64,000 nt of DNA from Gluconobacter potus (GTDB lineage: Bacteria; Pseudomonadota; Alphaproteobacteria; Acetobacterales; Acetobacteraceae). The DNA is taken from contig NZ_JABCQF010000006.1 of assembly GCF_015244705.1 (NCBI RefSeq), positions 62,001-126,000 of the forward strand. The letters run 5' to 3'. This document shows positions 10,047 through 17,732 of this stretch, one piece after another. The position numbers and the translations under genes are program-made. The notes beneath the pieces are model-generated. The model was not told the origin of the DNA. It was given only the letters and a program-made list of their open reading frames with translations, and searched no databases. How positions within the stretch are numbered: the first letter of the stretch is position 1; each line of letters begins with the position of its first letter.

Positions 10047-10840
10047 TGAAACGGATCGTTCAGAAGTTCCTGGGCTGCAAAGTGCCCACGCGCCGTCCCG
10101 AGCCTCCTGCCCTGCCACCGCAGATCGAGGAGATCCGGCAGGGCGCGTTGAAGGGACAGCATCTTCAGATCGTACAGTGGGGACAGGTGCTGCTGGACAG
10201 CGTGTATGTTCCACGTGATCCGATGGCAGCGGTGGAATGGTTCACGATCGCGGCCAATGCCGGGTTCGGCCCGGGGCACAACATGCGCGGGCGGTGCTTC
10301 CAGTTCGGCTGGGGCTGCGAGAAGGACCTTCAGCAGGCCGCGCGCTGTTATGAAGCTGCTGCGAAAACCGGAGACGAGTGGGGCCGGTACAATCTGGGCA
10401 TCATGACCATGCGCGGGATCGGCATGGAGCCGGATCTGGCGCGGGCGCTGGATCTGTTCCGGACAGCGGCAAATAACGGCCATGCGAAATCCATGAACCT
10501 GTATGCGCGGTTTCTGGAAGAAGGATGGGTTGTGCCGCAGGACCGGGCGGCGGCGCTGGACTGGTATCGGAAATCAGCAGAAGGCGGCGATTACCGGGGG
10601 CAGCACAATCATGCCACGGCGCTTGTGGATGCCGGGAAGATCGATGAGGCGCTGGGCTGGTGGCGCCAGGCCGTCGTGGATGCGACGTCCGACATCCTGC
10701 TGGCGATGGATCAGAAGCTGACGGCGCTGGGGCCAAAAGGTGATGCGGACCTGCTGGAGCGGGTGCGCGAACGCCTGAAGGAGATGGGGATTTCTCCTTC
10801 AGGCGAGGCTGTTTCGGTCAGTAATTCGCCGAAAGGTTGA
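10046..10840 (+). CDS. Sel1-like repeat protein
   Basis: 264 residues made mostly of about four Sel1/TPR-like helical repeats, recognised by AVEWFTIAANAGF, AARCYEAAAKTGDEW, ALDLFRTAANNGHA and ALDWYRKSAEGGDY. Such repeats bind other proteins; no enzymatic motif is visible. There is no signal peptide, so a cytoplasmic location is likely. The start overlaps the stop of the TraB/GumN gene, indicating one operon. Its 3' end overlaps the 3' end of the opposing siderophore receptor gene by 23 bases. Confidence 0.82.
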   Translation: MKRIVQKFLGCKVPTRRPEPPALPPQIEEIRQGALKGQHLQIVQWGQVLLDSVYVPRDPMAAVEWFTIAANAGFGPGHNMRGRCFQFGWGCEKDLQQAARCYEAAAKTGDEWGRYNLGIMTMRGIGMEPDLARALDLFRTAANNGHAKSMNLYARFLEEGWVVPQDRAAALDWYRKSAEGGDYRGQHNHATALVDAGKIDEALGWWRQAVVDATSDILLAMDQKLTALGPKGDADLLERVRERLKEMGISPSGEAVSVSNSPKG

Positions 10841-13217
10841 AGAGGAAGGACCGGCCGACAGCCGGGGTCGCACGGTCGCTGAACAGGTTGCTGTAGTTCA
10901 GGCGGTTGTCGAGGTTGTAGCCGTTCATGGCGACGCGCCAGTGCTTGCCGAAATTGTGGGAAATCACGGCATCCCATTCCACGGTGGCAGGCACGGCCGC
11001 TGTATTGGTGGCGTTCAGGTAGACACCATCACGCCAGGTCAGACCACCGCCGAACGTGACATTCCAGGGACGGTTCGGCGCGATCGTGTAGGTGGACCAG
11101 ATGGTGGCGGAGTTCTTCGGCGCGTACTGGATGCGCTTGCCGACATCAGCCGCCGTCAGGGATGACACGGTTGTGGCGTCGTAATAGGCGTAGGTGCCGA
11201 TCATGGTCCAGTTCTTCAGGATTTCGCCCGAAACGCTGAGTTCAACGCCCTGGTTACGCTGACGGTCGCTGGACGAAGACACATCCCCCGTCGAAGGGTC
11301 GGTCATGAGCGCGTTGCCCTTTTCCAGACGGAACACAGAAGCTGCAAAGCCCATGCGACCGTGGAAGGCGTTATACTTCGCACCCAGCTCGTAAAGACTG
11401 CTGCGTTCGGGACTAAAACCCTGCGTCGTGGATTTCAGGGGTTCGGAGCTGTTCGTCACATACAGGCCCAGCGGCGTGGTGGACTGCGCCCAGTTGAAAT
11501 AGACCATGATGTTGCTGGTCGGCGTGTACATCAGGCTGACGGTCGGATTGAACGTGTCCTGCGTCTGTCCATAAGACACGCCGGCGCCAGCCGTGCCGCC
11601 ATTGGCGGAATAGTGGCTGTCCCAGTGATCCCAGCGGAAGCCGCCACGGATCGAGAACCAGGGTGCCAGCCACATCTGTTCAGAAAAAAACGCACCGACA
11701 TCCGTGGCATCGCCCGTTTTGTACAGGGCATGGCCGACACCGGAAATGTTCACGAGATTTCCGCTGTACTGGCCAAGTGAGCCAAGCAGGAGACCCGGCT
11801 GGGTGGCGGAAGGGTGGAGCAGGCTTGTCGTATCAGTCTGCGTGCCGTTCTGGCCGTTGAAATTGTAGGCGTAGTTCGTGCGCCGGTCATAGACATGCGA
11901 GATATCGACACCAGCGATGATCTGGTGACGGATGCTGCCAGTCGAGAACTTCGCGATGCCCGAGAACACGTCCTGCACGGACCAGTCGTTCTGCTGATAA
12001 GGCTCCGGACCGCCCAGATGACCACGCCGGTTGATGGTCGCCGCTTCAGGATCGGTGAAATACTCGGCAGCGCAGGTCGTATCACAGCCCGGCTGTGACG
12101 CGGAGAAATACCGGCTGTACATGCCACCGCGCGCATCGTTGTAGAACGTGATGTTCTTGTTCAGGTCGAATTTCAGGCGTGCCGTCAGCATGTCCACATT
12201 GGACGCATCCTGATCATAGGTCGTGCCGTACCAGTTGTTGCGGTTCAGGCCATATTCCGTCAGTGGCTTCGCAATGGTCGTTCCCGGCTTGGTGACGACC
12301 GGCACACCATAATCCGGCACGCGGTTGTCCGTCTGATGGAAATATTCCAGCGTGAAGGTCGTGCGCTTGCCCAGACCGAAGGCGATGGACGGGGCAATAC
12401 CCCAGCGATGGGAAAAGACATTGTCCCGGCCGACCGTGTTGTTCTCGTTACCCATGCCCGTGATGCGGATGGCCGTGGAGTCCCCGATCTGCTTGTTGAA
12501 ATCGAGCGTGCCGCGATAATACTCCGCAGAACCACCCGAGAAGCTGCCACCGTAGCTGTCCCCGAGATGGGCGACCTTGGTGGTGATGTTGATCGCGCCA
12601 CCCGTCGTTCCGTTACCGAAGACTTCCGAAGACGGCCCCTTGATGACCGAGACATGGTCGTAATCAAAGCTGTCACGGGTATAGACGCCGAAATCGCGCA
12701 GGCCATTTTCGTAGATGTCGTTCTGCGCCTGGAAGCCGCGGATCAGGAACTGGTCGCCCGCCATCCCACCTTCGCCTTCACCGACCGATGCGGTGATGCC
12801 TGGCACGTTGCGCAGGGCCTCGTCGAGCGATTTGACGTTCTGCTGTTCCATCAGGAGCTTGGGCACGACGTTGATCGTCTGCGGCGTGTGCATGACGTCT
12901 TCCGGCATCCGGCCAATGCCGATGGGGGTCTGCAACGTGTTCATCGGAGAGCCAACGACCTGCAGATGCTCGGTTTCCTCAGGCGTTGCGACGATGCTGT
13001 TGTCCGCCGTTTTTGGAACAGCCCCCGATATGGGAGCTTTGGGCGGAAGGGCCTTGGACGTCTGGGGGCTAGCTGCGTCGTTTTTGGGAAGCGGGTGACG
13101 ACGGGCCTTGTGATGGTGCCGGGTGTCGTCCTGTGCGTGCGCGGCGGAACAGACAAGCGTCAGTCCTGCGGCAAGAGATAGCGGACCCAGTGGGTGGCGG
13201 GGTGTTCTGGACGACAT
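10818..13217 (-). CDS. TonB-dependent siderophore receptor (catecholate, Fiu-like)
   Basis: An outer-membrane 22-strand receptor of 799 residues with signal peptide LSLAAGLTLVCSAAHAQ. The plug shows TPQTINVVPK, DEALRNVPGI, FLIRGFQAQ, VIKGPSSEVFGNGT and GGAINITTK, the pattern of siderophore receptors. The protein ends FNLSANY with a terminal aromatic residue. The Fiu-like catecholate assignment is inference from the plug wording; ferrichrome-type ligands are possible. The ATG at 13217 has AGGA upstream; the frame can be extended to a TTG at 13235, which is less likely. A Fur-like box lies about 85 bases upstream of the start, so iron repression is expected. Confidence 0.92.
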   Translation of the reverse strand: MSSRTPRHPLGPLSLAAGLTLVCSAAHAQDDTRHHHKARRHPLPKNDAASPQTSKALPPKAPISGAVPKTADNSIVATPEETEHLQVVGSPMNTLQTPIGIGRMPEDVMHTPQTINVVPKLLMEQQNVKSLDEALRNVPGITASVGEGEGGMAGDQFLIRGFQAQNDIYENGLRDFGVYTRDSFDYDHVSVIKGPSSEVFGNGTTGGAINITTKVAHLGDSYGGSFSGGSAEYYRGTLDFNKQIGDSTAIRITGMGNENNTVGRDNVFSHRWGIAPSIAFGLGKRTTFTLEYFHQTDNRVPDYGVPVVTKPGTTIAKPLTEYGLNRNNWYGTTYDQDASNVDMLTARLKFDLNKNITFYNDARGGMYSRYFSASQPGCDTTCAAEYFTDPEAATINRRGHLGGPEPYQQNDWSVQDVFSGIAKFSTGSIRHQIIAGVDISHVYDRRTNYAYNFNGQNGTQTDTTSLLHPSATQPGLLLGSLGQYSGNLVNISGVGHALYKTGDATDVGAFFSEQMWLAPWFSIRGGFRWDHWDSHYSANGGTAGAGVSYGQTQDTFNPTVSLMYTPTSNIMVYFNWAQSTTPLGLYVTNSSEPLKSTTQGFSPERSSLYELGAKYNAFHGRMGFAASVFRLEKGNALMTDPSTGDVSSSSDRQRNQGVELSVSGEILKNWTMIGTYAYYDATTVSSLTAADVGKRIQYAPKNSATIWSTYTIAPNRPWNVTFGGGLTWRDGVYLNATNTAAVPATVEWDAVISHNFGKHWRVAMNGYNLDNRLNYSNLFSDRATPAVGRSFLFNLSANY

Positions 13218-13298
13218 CGGATCACGATCCTGCAAACGAAAACGGATGCTGTCCTTAAAGAGTTAATGCGACTAATTCTCAATACAGATTCAGTAAAA

Positions 13299-13319
13299 TT
13301 GCGAAAGATTCTCATTCTC
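13299..13319 (-). promoter_or_regulatory. Fur-like box upstream of the siderophore receptor
   Basis: Read on the minus strand, GAGAATGAGAATCTTTCGC matches the classical 19-base Fur consensus (GATAATGATAATCATTATC) at 14 positions by my count. A second related stretch, TTGAGAATTAG, lies nearer the gene at about 13272-13282. The same 21-base plus-strand pattern recurs in front of bfd at 61763-61783 with 15 identical positions, which supports a shared regulator. Confidence 0.65.
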
Positions 13320-13361
13320 TTTGTCTGATTGTGGCAAAAATGACACGGAACGACATACGGC

Positions 13362-13397
13362 AAAAAAAAACCCTTCTCCGAAGGCGAAGAAGGGGTT
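13362..13397 (-). terminator. Intrinsic terminator after ribF
   Basis: On the minus strand an AACCCCTTCTTC / GGAGAAGGGTT stem with a short loop runs straight into nine T residues. It lies about 30 bases beyond the ribF stop and closes the recX-to-ribF operon before the receptor promoter. Confidence 0.9.
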
Positions 13398-13426
13398 CAG
13401 CAGAATTGGGAAATGAATAAAGAAAT

Positions 13427-14350
13427 TCAGACGCCGAGAATGGCCCGAGCCTGCGCGGCATCTGCTGCGATCTGGGTCTTGAGTTCGTCCAGACCGGAGA
13501 ACCTCTTTTCCTCGCGCAGGAGCGCGATCAGGGCGACACTCAAGGTCTGGCCGTACAGGTCTTCGTTGAAGTCGAAGAGATGGACTTCGAGCCGGCTTTC
13601 CTGACCGTCATTGATGGTCGGACGGCGGCCGATATTGGCGACGCCGGCAATGACCCGGCCATCCGGCAGCGTGACGCGCGCGGCATAGACGCCGCGTGCG
13701 GGCTCGACATGCTGGGTCAGGGGAATGTTGGCGGTCGGGAAGCCAAGGAGGCGTCCGCGCTGGTCTCCGTGCATGACGGGACCGGTGATGCTCCAGGGAC
13801 GGCCAAGTTCCTGCGCCGCGCGTTCGGGATAACCTTCCTGCAGCAGGCGACGGATGCGGCTTGAGGAAATCGGACCGCCCTCATCGGAAAGCTGGGGCAC
13901 AATGGTCAGCCCGATTCCATGAGGTGCCAGAAGGGTTTCAAGGCGCTCGATATTGCCGGTGCGACGGTGGCCGAACGCGAAATCTGCCCCGCAGGCCACA
14001 TGGGCCACGCCAAGGCCGTTGACCAGAACATCGTTCACGAACTGCTCGGCGCTCAGATGCGAGAATTCCGCATCGAACGGGATCTGGAAGACATGATCAA
14101 CGCCCTGCTCGCCAAGAGCGGCGGCACGGACATCCGGCAGCATCAGGCGGAACGGCGGATCCTGCGGGCGGAACAGCGTGCGGGGATGGGGATCGAACGT
14201 GACGACCGAAAGCGGATGATCGGGACGCGCCATCCGCAGCGTATCGAGCAGATGGACATGCCCGCGATGCACGCCGTCGAAATTGCCCAGGGCCGCAACC
14301 GTATTGCGGGCAGAGGCAGGGATGTTGCGCCAGTCCGTATGCAGGATCAT
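13427..14350 (-). CDS. ribF: Bifunctional riboflavin kinase/FAD synthetase
   Basis: It phosphorylates riboflavin to FMN and adenylylates FMN to FAD. The N-terminal nucleotidyltransferase half shows GNFDGVHRGH at about residues 22-31 and SSSRIRRLL (the ISSTxIR-type motif). The C-terminal riboflavin kinase half shows GFPTANI and NIGRRPTI. The length of 307 residues is typical. Its start overlaps the mtnC stop by four bases, making it the last gene of the minus-strand operon. The demand for FAD by the flavoproteins encoded nearby is obvious, but co-regulation is not shown. Confidence 0.95.
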   Translation of the reverse strand: MILHTDWRNIPASARNTVAALGNFDGVHRGHVHLLDTLRMARPDHPLSVVTFDPHPRTLFRPQDPPFRLMLPDVRAAALGEQGVDHVFQIPFDAEFSHLSAEQFVNDVLVNGLGVAHVACGADFAFGHRRTGNIERLETLLAPHGIGLTIVPQLSDEGGPISSSRIRRLLQEGYPERAAQELGRPWSITGPVMHGDQRGRLLGFPTANIPLTQHVEPARGVYAARVTLPDGRVIAGVANIGRRPTINDGQESRLEVHLFDFNEDLYGQTLSVALIALLREEKRFSGLDELKTQIAADAAQARAILGV

Positions 14351-15030
14351 GCTACGGGCAGGCCGAACTGGGTGGAGACGGCGTTCAGGTCCGGTGCCTG
14401 CGGGACGCCCGGATGGGGAACGGTGCCGTCCTGCTCGCGAACGAGCTGGCAGACGGTCAGCCCTGCTCTTTGAGCGGCGTCCAGTTCGGCGCCGATATCG
14501 GACAGGAACAGGATTTCGTCTGCGGGCAGACCGACAGCGGCTGTGATCTTTTCATAGGACGCCGCAGCTTTTTTTCCGCCGGTCGAAAGATCGAAGAAAT
14601 CCTCGAACAGCGGCGTGAGGTCACCCTGCGCCGTATGACCGTAAAGCAGCTTCTGCGACGGGATGGAGCCGGACGAGTAGACGGCCAGACGCAGACCGCC
14701 TTTCGACCAAGCCTTCAGAGCGGGTGGGACATCCGGATACAGATCGGCCTGAAGGGTTCCATCCTCGAAACCCTGACGCCAGGTCAGACCCTGAAGCGTC
14801 TTGAGGGGCGCGGCCTTCACGTCCGCCTTCATCCAGTCCTGACAGACCTTCAGCGGGTCCTGTCCCGGATGTTCCATGACGATATCCGCACGGGCTGCCA
14901 CGACCGTCGGGTTCGTATGATCCTGCATCAGGGCCGGGAGAGCTTTCGCGGCGTAGGGGAACATGACGTCCCGCACGAAAGAGATCGGCAGGGTTGTACC
15001 CTCGATATCAAGCAGGACGAGACGGATCAT
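14347..15030 (-). CDS. mtnC: Enolase-phosphatase E1 (acireductone synthase)
   Basis: A HAD-superfamily enzyme of methionine salvage: it enolises 2,3-diketo-5-methylthiopentyl-1-phosphate and removes the phosphate to give acireductone. The nucleophile motif LLDIEGTTLPISFV lies near the N-terminus, with VYSSGS as motif II and FLSDIGAELDAA as motif IV. At 227 residues the length is normal. It lies ten bases after mtnD and overlaps ribF by four bases. Confidence 0.94.
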   Translation of the reverse strand: MIRLVLLDIEGTTLPISFVRDVMFPYAAKALPALMQDHTNPTVVAARADIVMEHPGQDPLKVCQDWMKADVKAAPLKTLQGLTWRQGFEDGTLQADLYPDVPPALKAWSKGGLRLAVYSSGSIPSQKLLYGHTAQGDLTPLFEDFFDLSTGGKKAAASYEKITAAVGLPADEILFLSDIGAELDAAQRAGLTVCQLVREQDGTVPHPGVPQAPDLNAVSTQFGLPVA

Positions 15031-15039
15031 GGGGGACTT

Positions 15040-15606
15040 TCAGGAGTTGCCGGAAGCTTCGGCAGGCACTTCGGCCGGGAAACGGTTGGCAATGTCATCG
15101 CCGGTATATTGCGCGATCCAGCCAGTCGTGTCGGTGAAGACACGCAGGGCTACGACGTCCGGCGATGGTCCGGCGTCGAACCAGTGCGGGATTCCGGCGG
15201 GAACGGAGATCAGGTCGCCTTGTGTGCACAGGACGGAATAGACACGCCCGCGGATATGCAGGACGAACGCCCCCTGCCCGTGCACGAAGAAACGGACTTC
15301 ATCTTCGCTGTGGGTGTGTTCGGACAGGAATTTTTTCCGAAGCTCCGGAAGGTTTGGCGTCGTGGCGTTGATCCGAACCACGTCCGCACTACCGGCACCC
15401 GTCTCACCCATCAGCGTGTCGAGATAGGGGCGATAGGCGTCCAGCACCTCTTCTGCCGGGGCGTCAGGCGCCGGCGTGACGGGAGCGGACCAGCGATCGA
15501 AGCGGATGTTGTGGGGACGCAGGGTCTCCGCAATCTCGCCGGGCGTGGTGACATCCAGCAGGATCGTGTCGGGAGCATCATCGCGGTAGACGGTCAGGCG
15601 GCTCAT
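15040..15606 (-). CDS. mtnD: Acireductone dioxygenase
   Basis: A cupin enzyme that cleaves acireductone with O2; the Fe form gives the methionine precursor 4-methylthio-2-oxobutanoate plus formate. The metal-ligand motif HTHSEDEVRFFVHG (His, His, Glu) and the later IPHWFD histidine are present. The protein has 188 residues. It lies between mtnB and mtnC with intergenic spaces of 2 and 9 bases, so the three salvage steps are co-expressed. Confidence 0.95.
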   Translation of the reverse strand: MSRLTVYRDDAPDTILLDVTTPGEIAETLRPHNIRFDRWSAPVTPAPDAPAEEVLDAYRPYLDTLMGETGAGSADVVRINATTPNLPELRKKFLSEHTHSEDEVRFFVHGQGAFVLHIRGRVYSVLCTQGDLISVPAGIPHWFDAGPSPDVVALRVFTDTTGWIAQYTGDDIANRFPAEVPAEASGNS

Positions 15607-15608
15607 GA

Positions 15609-16235
15609 TCAGGCCTTCTTCTGCAGACGGGCGAGTTCGCAGGCCAGCAGGAACTCAAGCCCTTCAAGACGAGCCAGGGCCGTGAACATGTCTTTGCCCC
15701 AGACATAGACGCCGTGGCCGCGGATCAGATAGCCGAGGCGCATATCCGCGAGTTTTGGAGCGACGACCGTGGCCAGACGCGCGATATCCTGATCGTTATG
15801 GAACAGGGGCAGTTCGAGGCTGGTATCGTGGGTCGTCTGGCCCTCGAACACCTTGAGGACCTCATAGCCTGCCAGCGTGATCGCGCCGGACGGTTCATCC
15901 ATGGACAGGATGGTCGCAGCCACGGAGTGACCATGCAGCACGGCCCCGATTGCGGGATCATGTGCATAAAGCTGCGTGTGCAGGAGCGTTTCCGCGCTGG
16001 CACGGTTTGCGCGATCGACCGGAACACCATCGGGGGTAATCTCGATGACGTCGCTGTCCGTCAGGAAACCCTTGTGGCCACCCGAGCGCGTGATCGCGAT
16101 GCGACCGTCCGGCAGGCGGCAGGACAGGTTCCCCGCCGTGGCCGGAACCCAGCCGCGCTGGTCCATCCGCTGGCCAGCCTGCACAATCTGACGGCAGGCA
16201 TTGCCCCAGCTTTCATCAACCTTGAGGTTCTGCAT
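15609..16235 (-). CDS. mtnB: Methylthioribulose-1-phosphate dehydratase
   Basis: A class II aldolase-fold, zinc-dependent dehydratase of methionine salvage. VLHGHSVAAT carries two metal-binding histidines and LIRGHGVYVWG the third. SGGHKG and the N-terminal GWVPATAGNLSCR fit the family. The length is 208 residues. The start overlaps the tatA stop by one base. The earlier salvage enzymes (MtnN or MtnP, MtnK, MtnA) are not in this operon. Confidence 0.93.
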   Translation of the reverse strand: MQNLKVDESWGNACRQIVQAGQRMDQRGWVPATAGNLSCRLPDGRIAITRSGGHKGFLTDSDVIEITPDGVPVDRANRASAETLLHTQLYAHDPAIGAVLHGHSVAATILSMDEPSGAITLAGYEVLKVFEGQTTHDTSLELPLFHNDQDIARLATVVAPKLADMRLGYLIRGHGVYVWGKDMFTALARLEGLEFLLACELARLQKKA

Positions 16236-16489
16236 CAGACCTGGTTGCGGTGCGTTTCGCTGCTGGTCGTCTGGCTGTAGCCGGGATTCTGGTTCGGCGG
16301 AGAGATGTGACCCGGAGCCTGCGTGGCGTCCGTCGAGGTCATGGATTCATCGTCGGCCATGTTCTTCTTGAAGGACTTGATGCCCTTCGCGAAGTCTCCC
16401 ATCAGGCCGCTGATCTTGCCGCCGCCGCCAAACACGACGAGCAGGACGACCGCCAGGATCAGCCAGTGAACGGGGCTCATGCTGCCCAT
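16235..16489 (-). CDS. tatA: Sec-independent translocase subunit TatA
   Basis: An 84-residue single-span membrane protein that forms the Tat pore. The N-terminal helix [19 protein letters not shown] is followed by the amphipathic [17 protein letters not shown] and an acidic tail. Glu at the usual TatA position before the helix is replaced by His/Trp here, though the phenylalanine-glycine hinge is intact. tatB and tatC are not nearby. A Tat substrate, the small dehydrogenase subunit with an RRSFVK signal, is encoded at 24.5 kb. Confidence 0.9.
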   Translation of the reverse strand: MGSMSPVHWLILAVVLLVVFGGGGKISGLMGDFAKGIKSFKKNMADDESMTSTDATQAPGHISPPNQNPGYSQTTSSETHRNQV

Positions 16490-16559
16490 AATGTATTACT
16501 CCGAAAAGCCAAGGCCACCATCATGTGGCAAGGCTTGGGCGATTGTGCAAGCGTTCCTC

Positions 16560-17048
16560 TCAGGAAGCGTCGTCACTGTCGTGCGATGAAATGAAGCCAT
16601 AGGTCGGATAAGCGCGTTTTCCGAGGCTGTGAACAGGAGCCCACCAGACGCGCACCAGCGTCCAGTCATTGCGGGCGGAAACATCCGTCACGGGGACAGC
16701 GCGATCGATGCGGCCCGGTTCCCAGTTGGCATGGTCAACGAGGATCGTGCGGTCCGAAACCTGCCGGCGCACGATGGAAACATGGCCGCTGGGCACGCGG
16801 GACGTGGCGCGGAAGACCAGGACTTCTCCGGGTCGGGGCGTATGGGTATGGGCATAGCGCCCGGCGGACTGTCCCCACCATGAGGCGGCGCTTCCGCTCA
16901 GTTTCAGGCCGGTGCGCTCGCGGGCGTAGGGTGCGCATTGCAGTGGACCATTGAAGCTGGCGCGGCTGTATTCATAGCGGTTGCCGCAGGCCGCGAGGAC
17001 GACCAGAAGGCCCAGCGGCAGGCAGCGGAAAAAGCGGGGCATCGTCAT
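16560..17048 (-). CDS. CHAP-domain lipoprotein, probable peptidoglycan amidase/peptidase
   Basis: The N-terminus is a lipoprotein signal with lipobox LVVLAAC. The rest fits a CHAP domain: the cysteine in QCAPYARE, the histidine in SGHVSIV and the downstream DHANW supply the expected Cys-His-polar triad, with WWGQSAG and PRPGEVLVF between. CHAP enzymes cut peptide bonds in the cell wall, so a role in wall remodelling at the inner or outer membrane is inferred. It starts three bases after recX (an ATG at 17042 is also possible) and lies upstream of tatA in the same orientation. Confidence 0.82.
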   Translation of the reverse strand: MTMPRFFRCLPLGLLVVLAACGNRYEYSRASFNGPLQCAPYARERTGLKLSGSAASWWGQSAGRYAHTHTPRPGEVLVFRATSRVPSGHVSIVRRQVSDRTILVDHANWEPGRIDRAVPVTDVSARNDWTLVRVWWAPVHSLGKRAYPTYGFISSHDSDDAS

Positions 17049-17051
17049 CTT

Positions 17052-17666
17052 CTACAGACTGCGGAAAGCGATAATGCGGTCTTCCGCCTCATCGGAGTCC
17101 ATGTCGAGCACGCTCTGCGCGACATCACGGGAGAAGCCGTTGCGGGCGAAGACGCCCAGTGCCTTGAGCGGATCTTCCTCTTCGCGGTCGGGTCTCTGGA
17201 ACGGGCCGAGACGGCGCTTGCGGGCCAGAACGAGGGCGGCGGCGAGTTCCGCTTCCTGCGCGCTGCTGTCCGAGCGTTCACCGAGCGAGTCGTTGAGGGC
17301 TTCGCGGGTCGTGTCCTGATCCACGCCCTTGTTGGCGAGATGGGCTTCAACGGCCCGGCGGGAGCGGCCGGTCCGGGTCAGGCTGAGCGCGCGGTTGCGG
17401 GCATAGCCGGCATCATCCACGGCACCGAGATCGGTCATGGACGCGACGATTCCGTCGATGGCGGGACGCAGGGATGCAATAACGGATTCGATGTCTTCGT
17501 TCGGCAGACCCGCCCGGGAAGCGCGCACGCCCCAGCGGCGCAGGCGGCGGTCCAGCACCTGACGCAGGCCCTGTTCGGTCGTGGCAAAGCGGGCGAGATG
17601 CGCCAGCGCCGCTTCACGCAGGGACGCTGCATCCGGGACGGGTGGCGGGGCGGGACTGTCCTCCAT
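17052..17666 (-). CDS. recX: Recombination regulator RecX
   Basis: A 204-residue, helix-rich protein with three RecX-type repeats. HLARFATTEQGLRQVLDRRL, YARNRALSLTRTGRSRRAVE and SPATASP-like later segments follow the family pattern of short right-handed three-helix modules. It would modulate RecA filaments. recA is not adjacent. It is the first gene of the operon that ends with ribF; 66 bases separate it from the divergent hydrolase gene, which must hold both promoters. Confidence 0.85.
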   Translation of the reverse strand: MEDSPAPPPVPDAASLREAALAHLARFATTEQGLRQVLDRRLRRWGVRASRAGLPNEDIESVIASLRPAIDGIVASMTDLGAVDDAGYARNRALSLTRTGRSRRAVEAHLANKGVDQDTTREALNDSLGERSDSSAQEAELAAALVLARKRRLGPFQRPDREEEDPLKALGVFARNGFSRDVAQSVLDMDSDEAEDRIIAFRSL

Positions 17667-17732
17667 AATGCTTCGGAGTATGCGGTGTGAAAGGCATTTA
17701 CGGCAAGACGCCTTGGAGCCATCATTCCCGGC

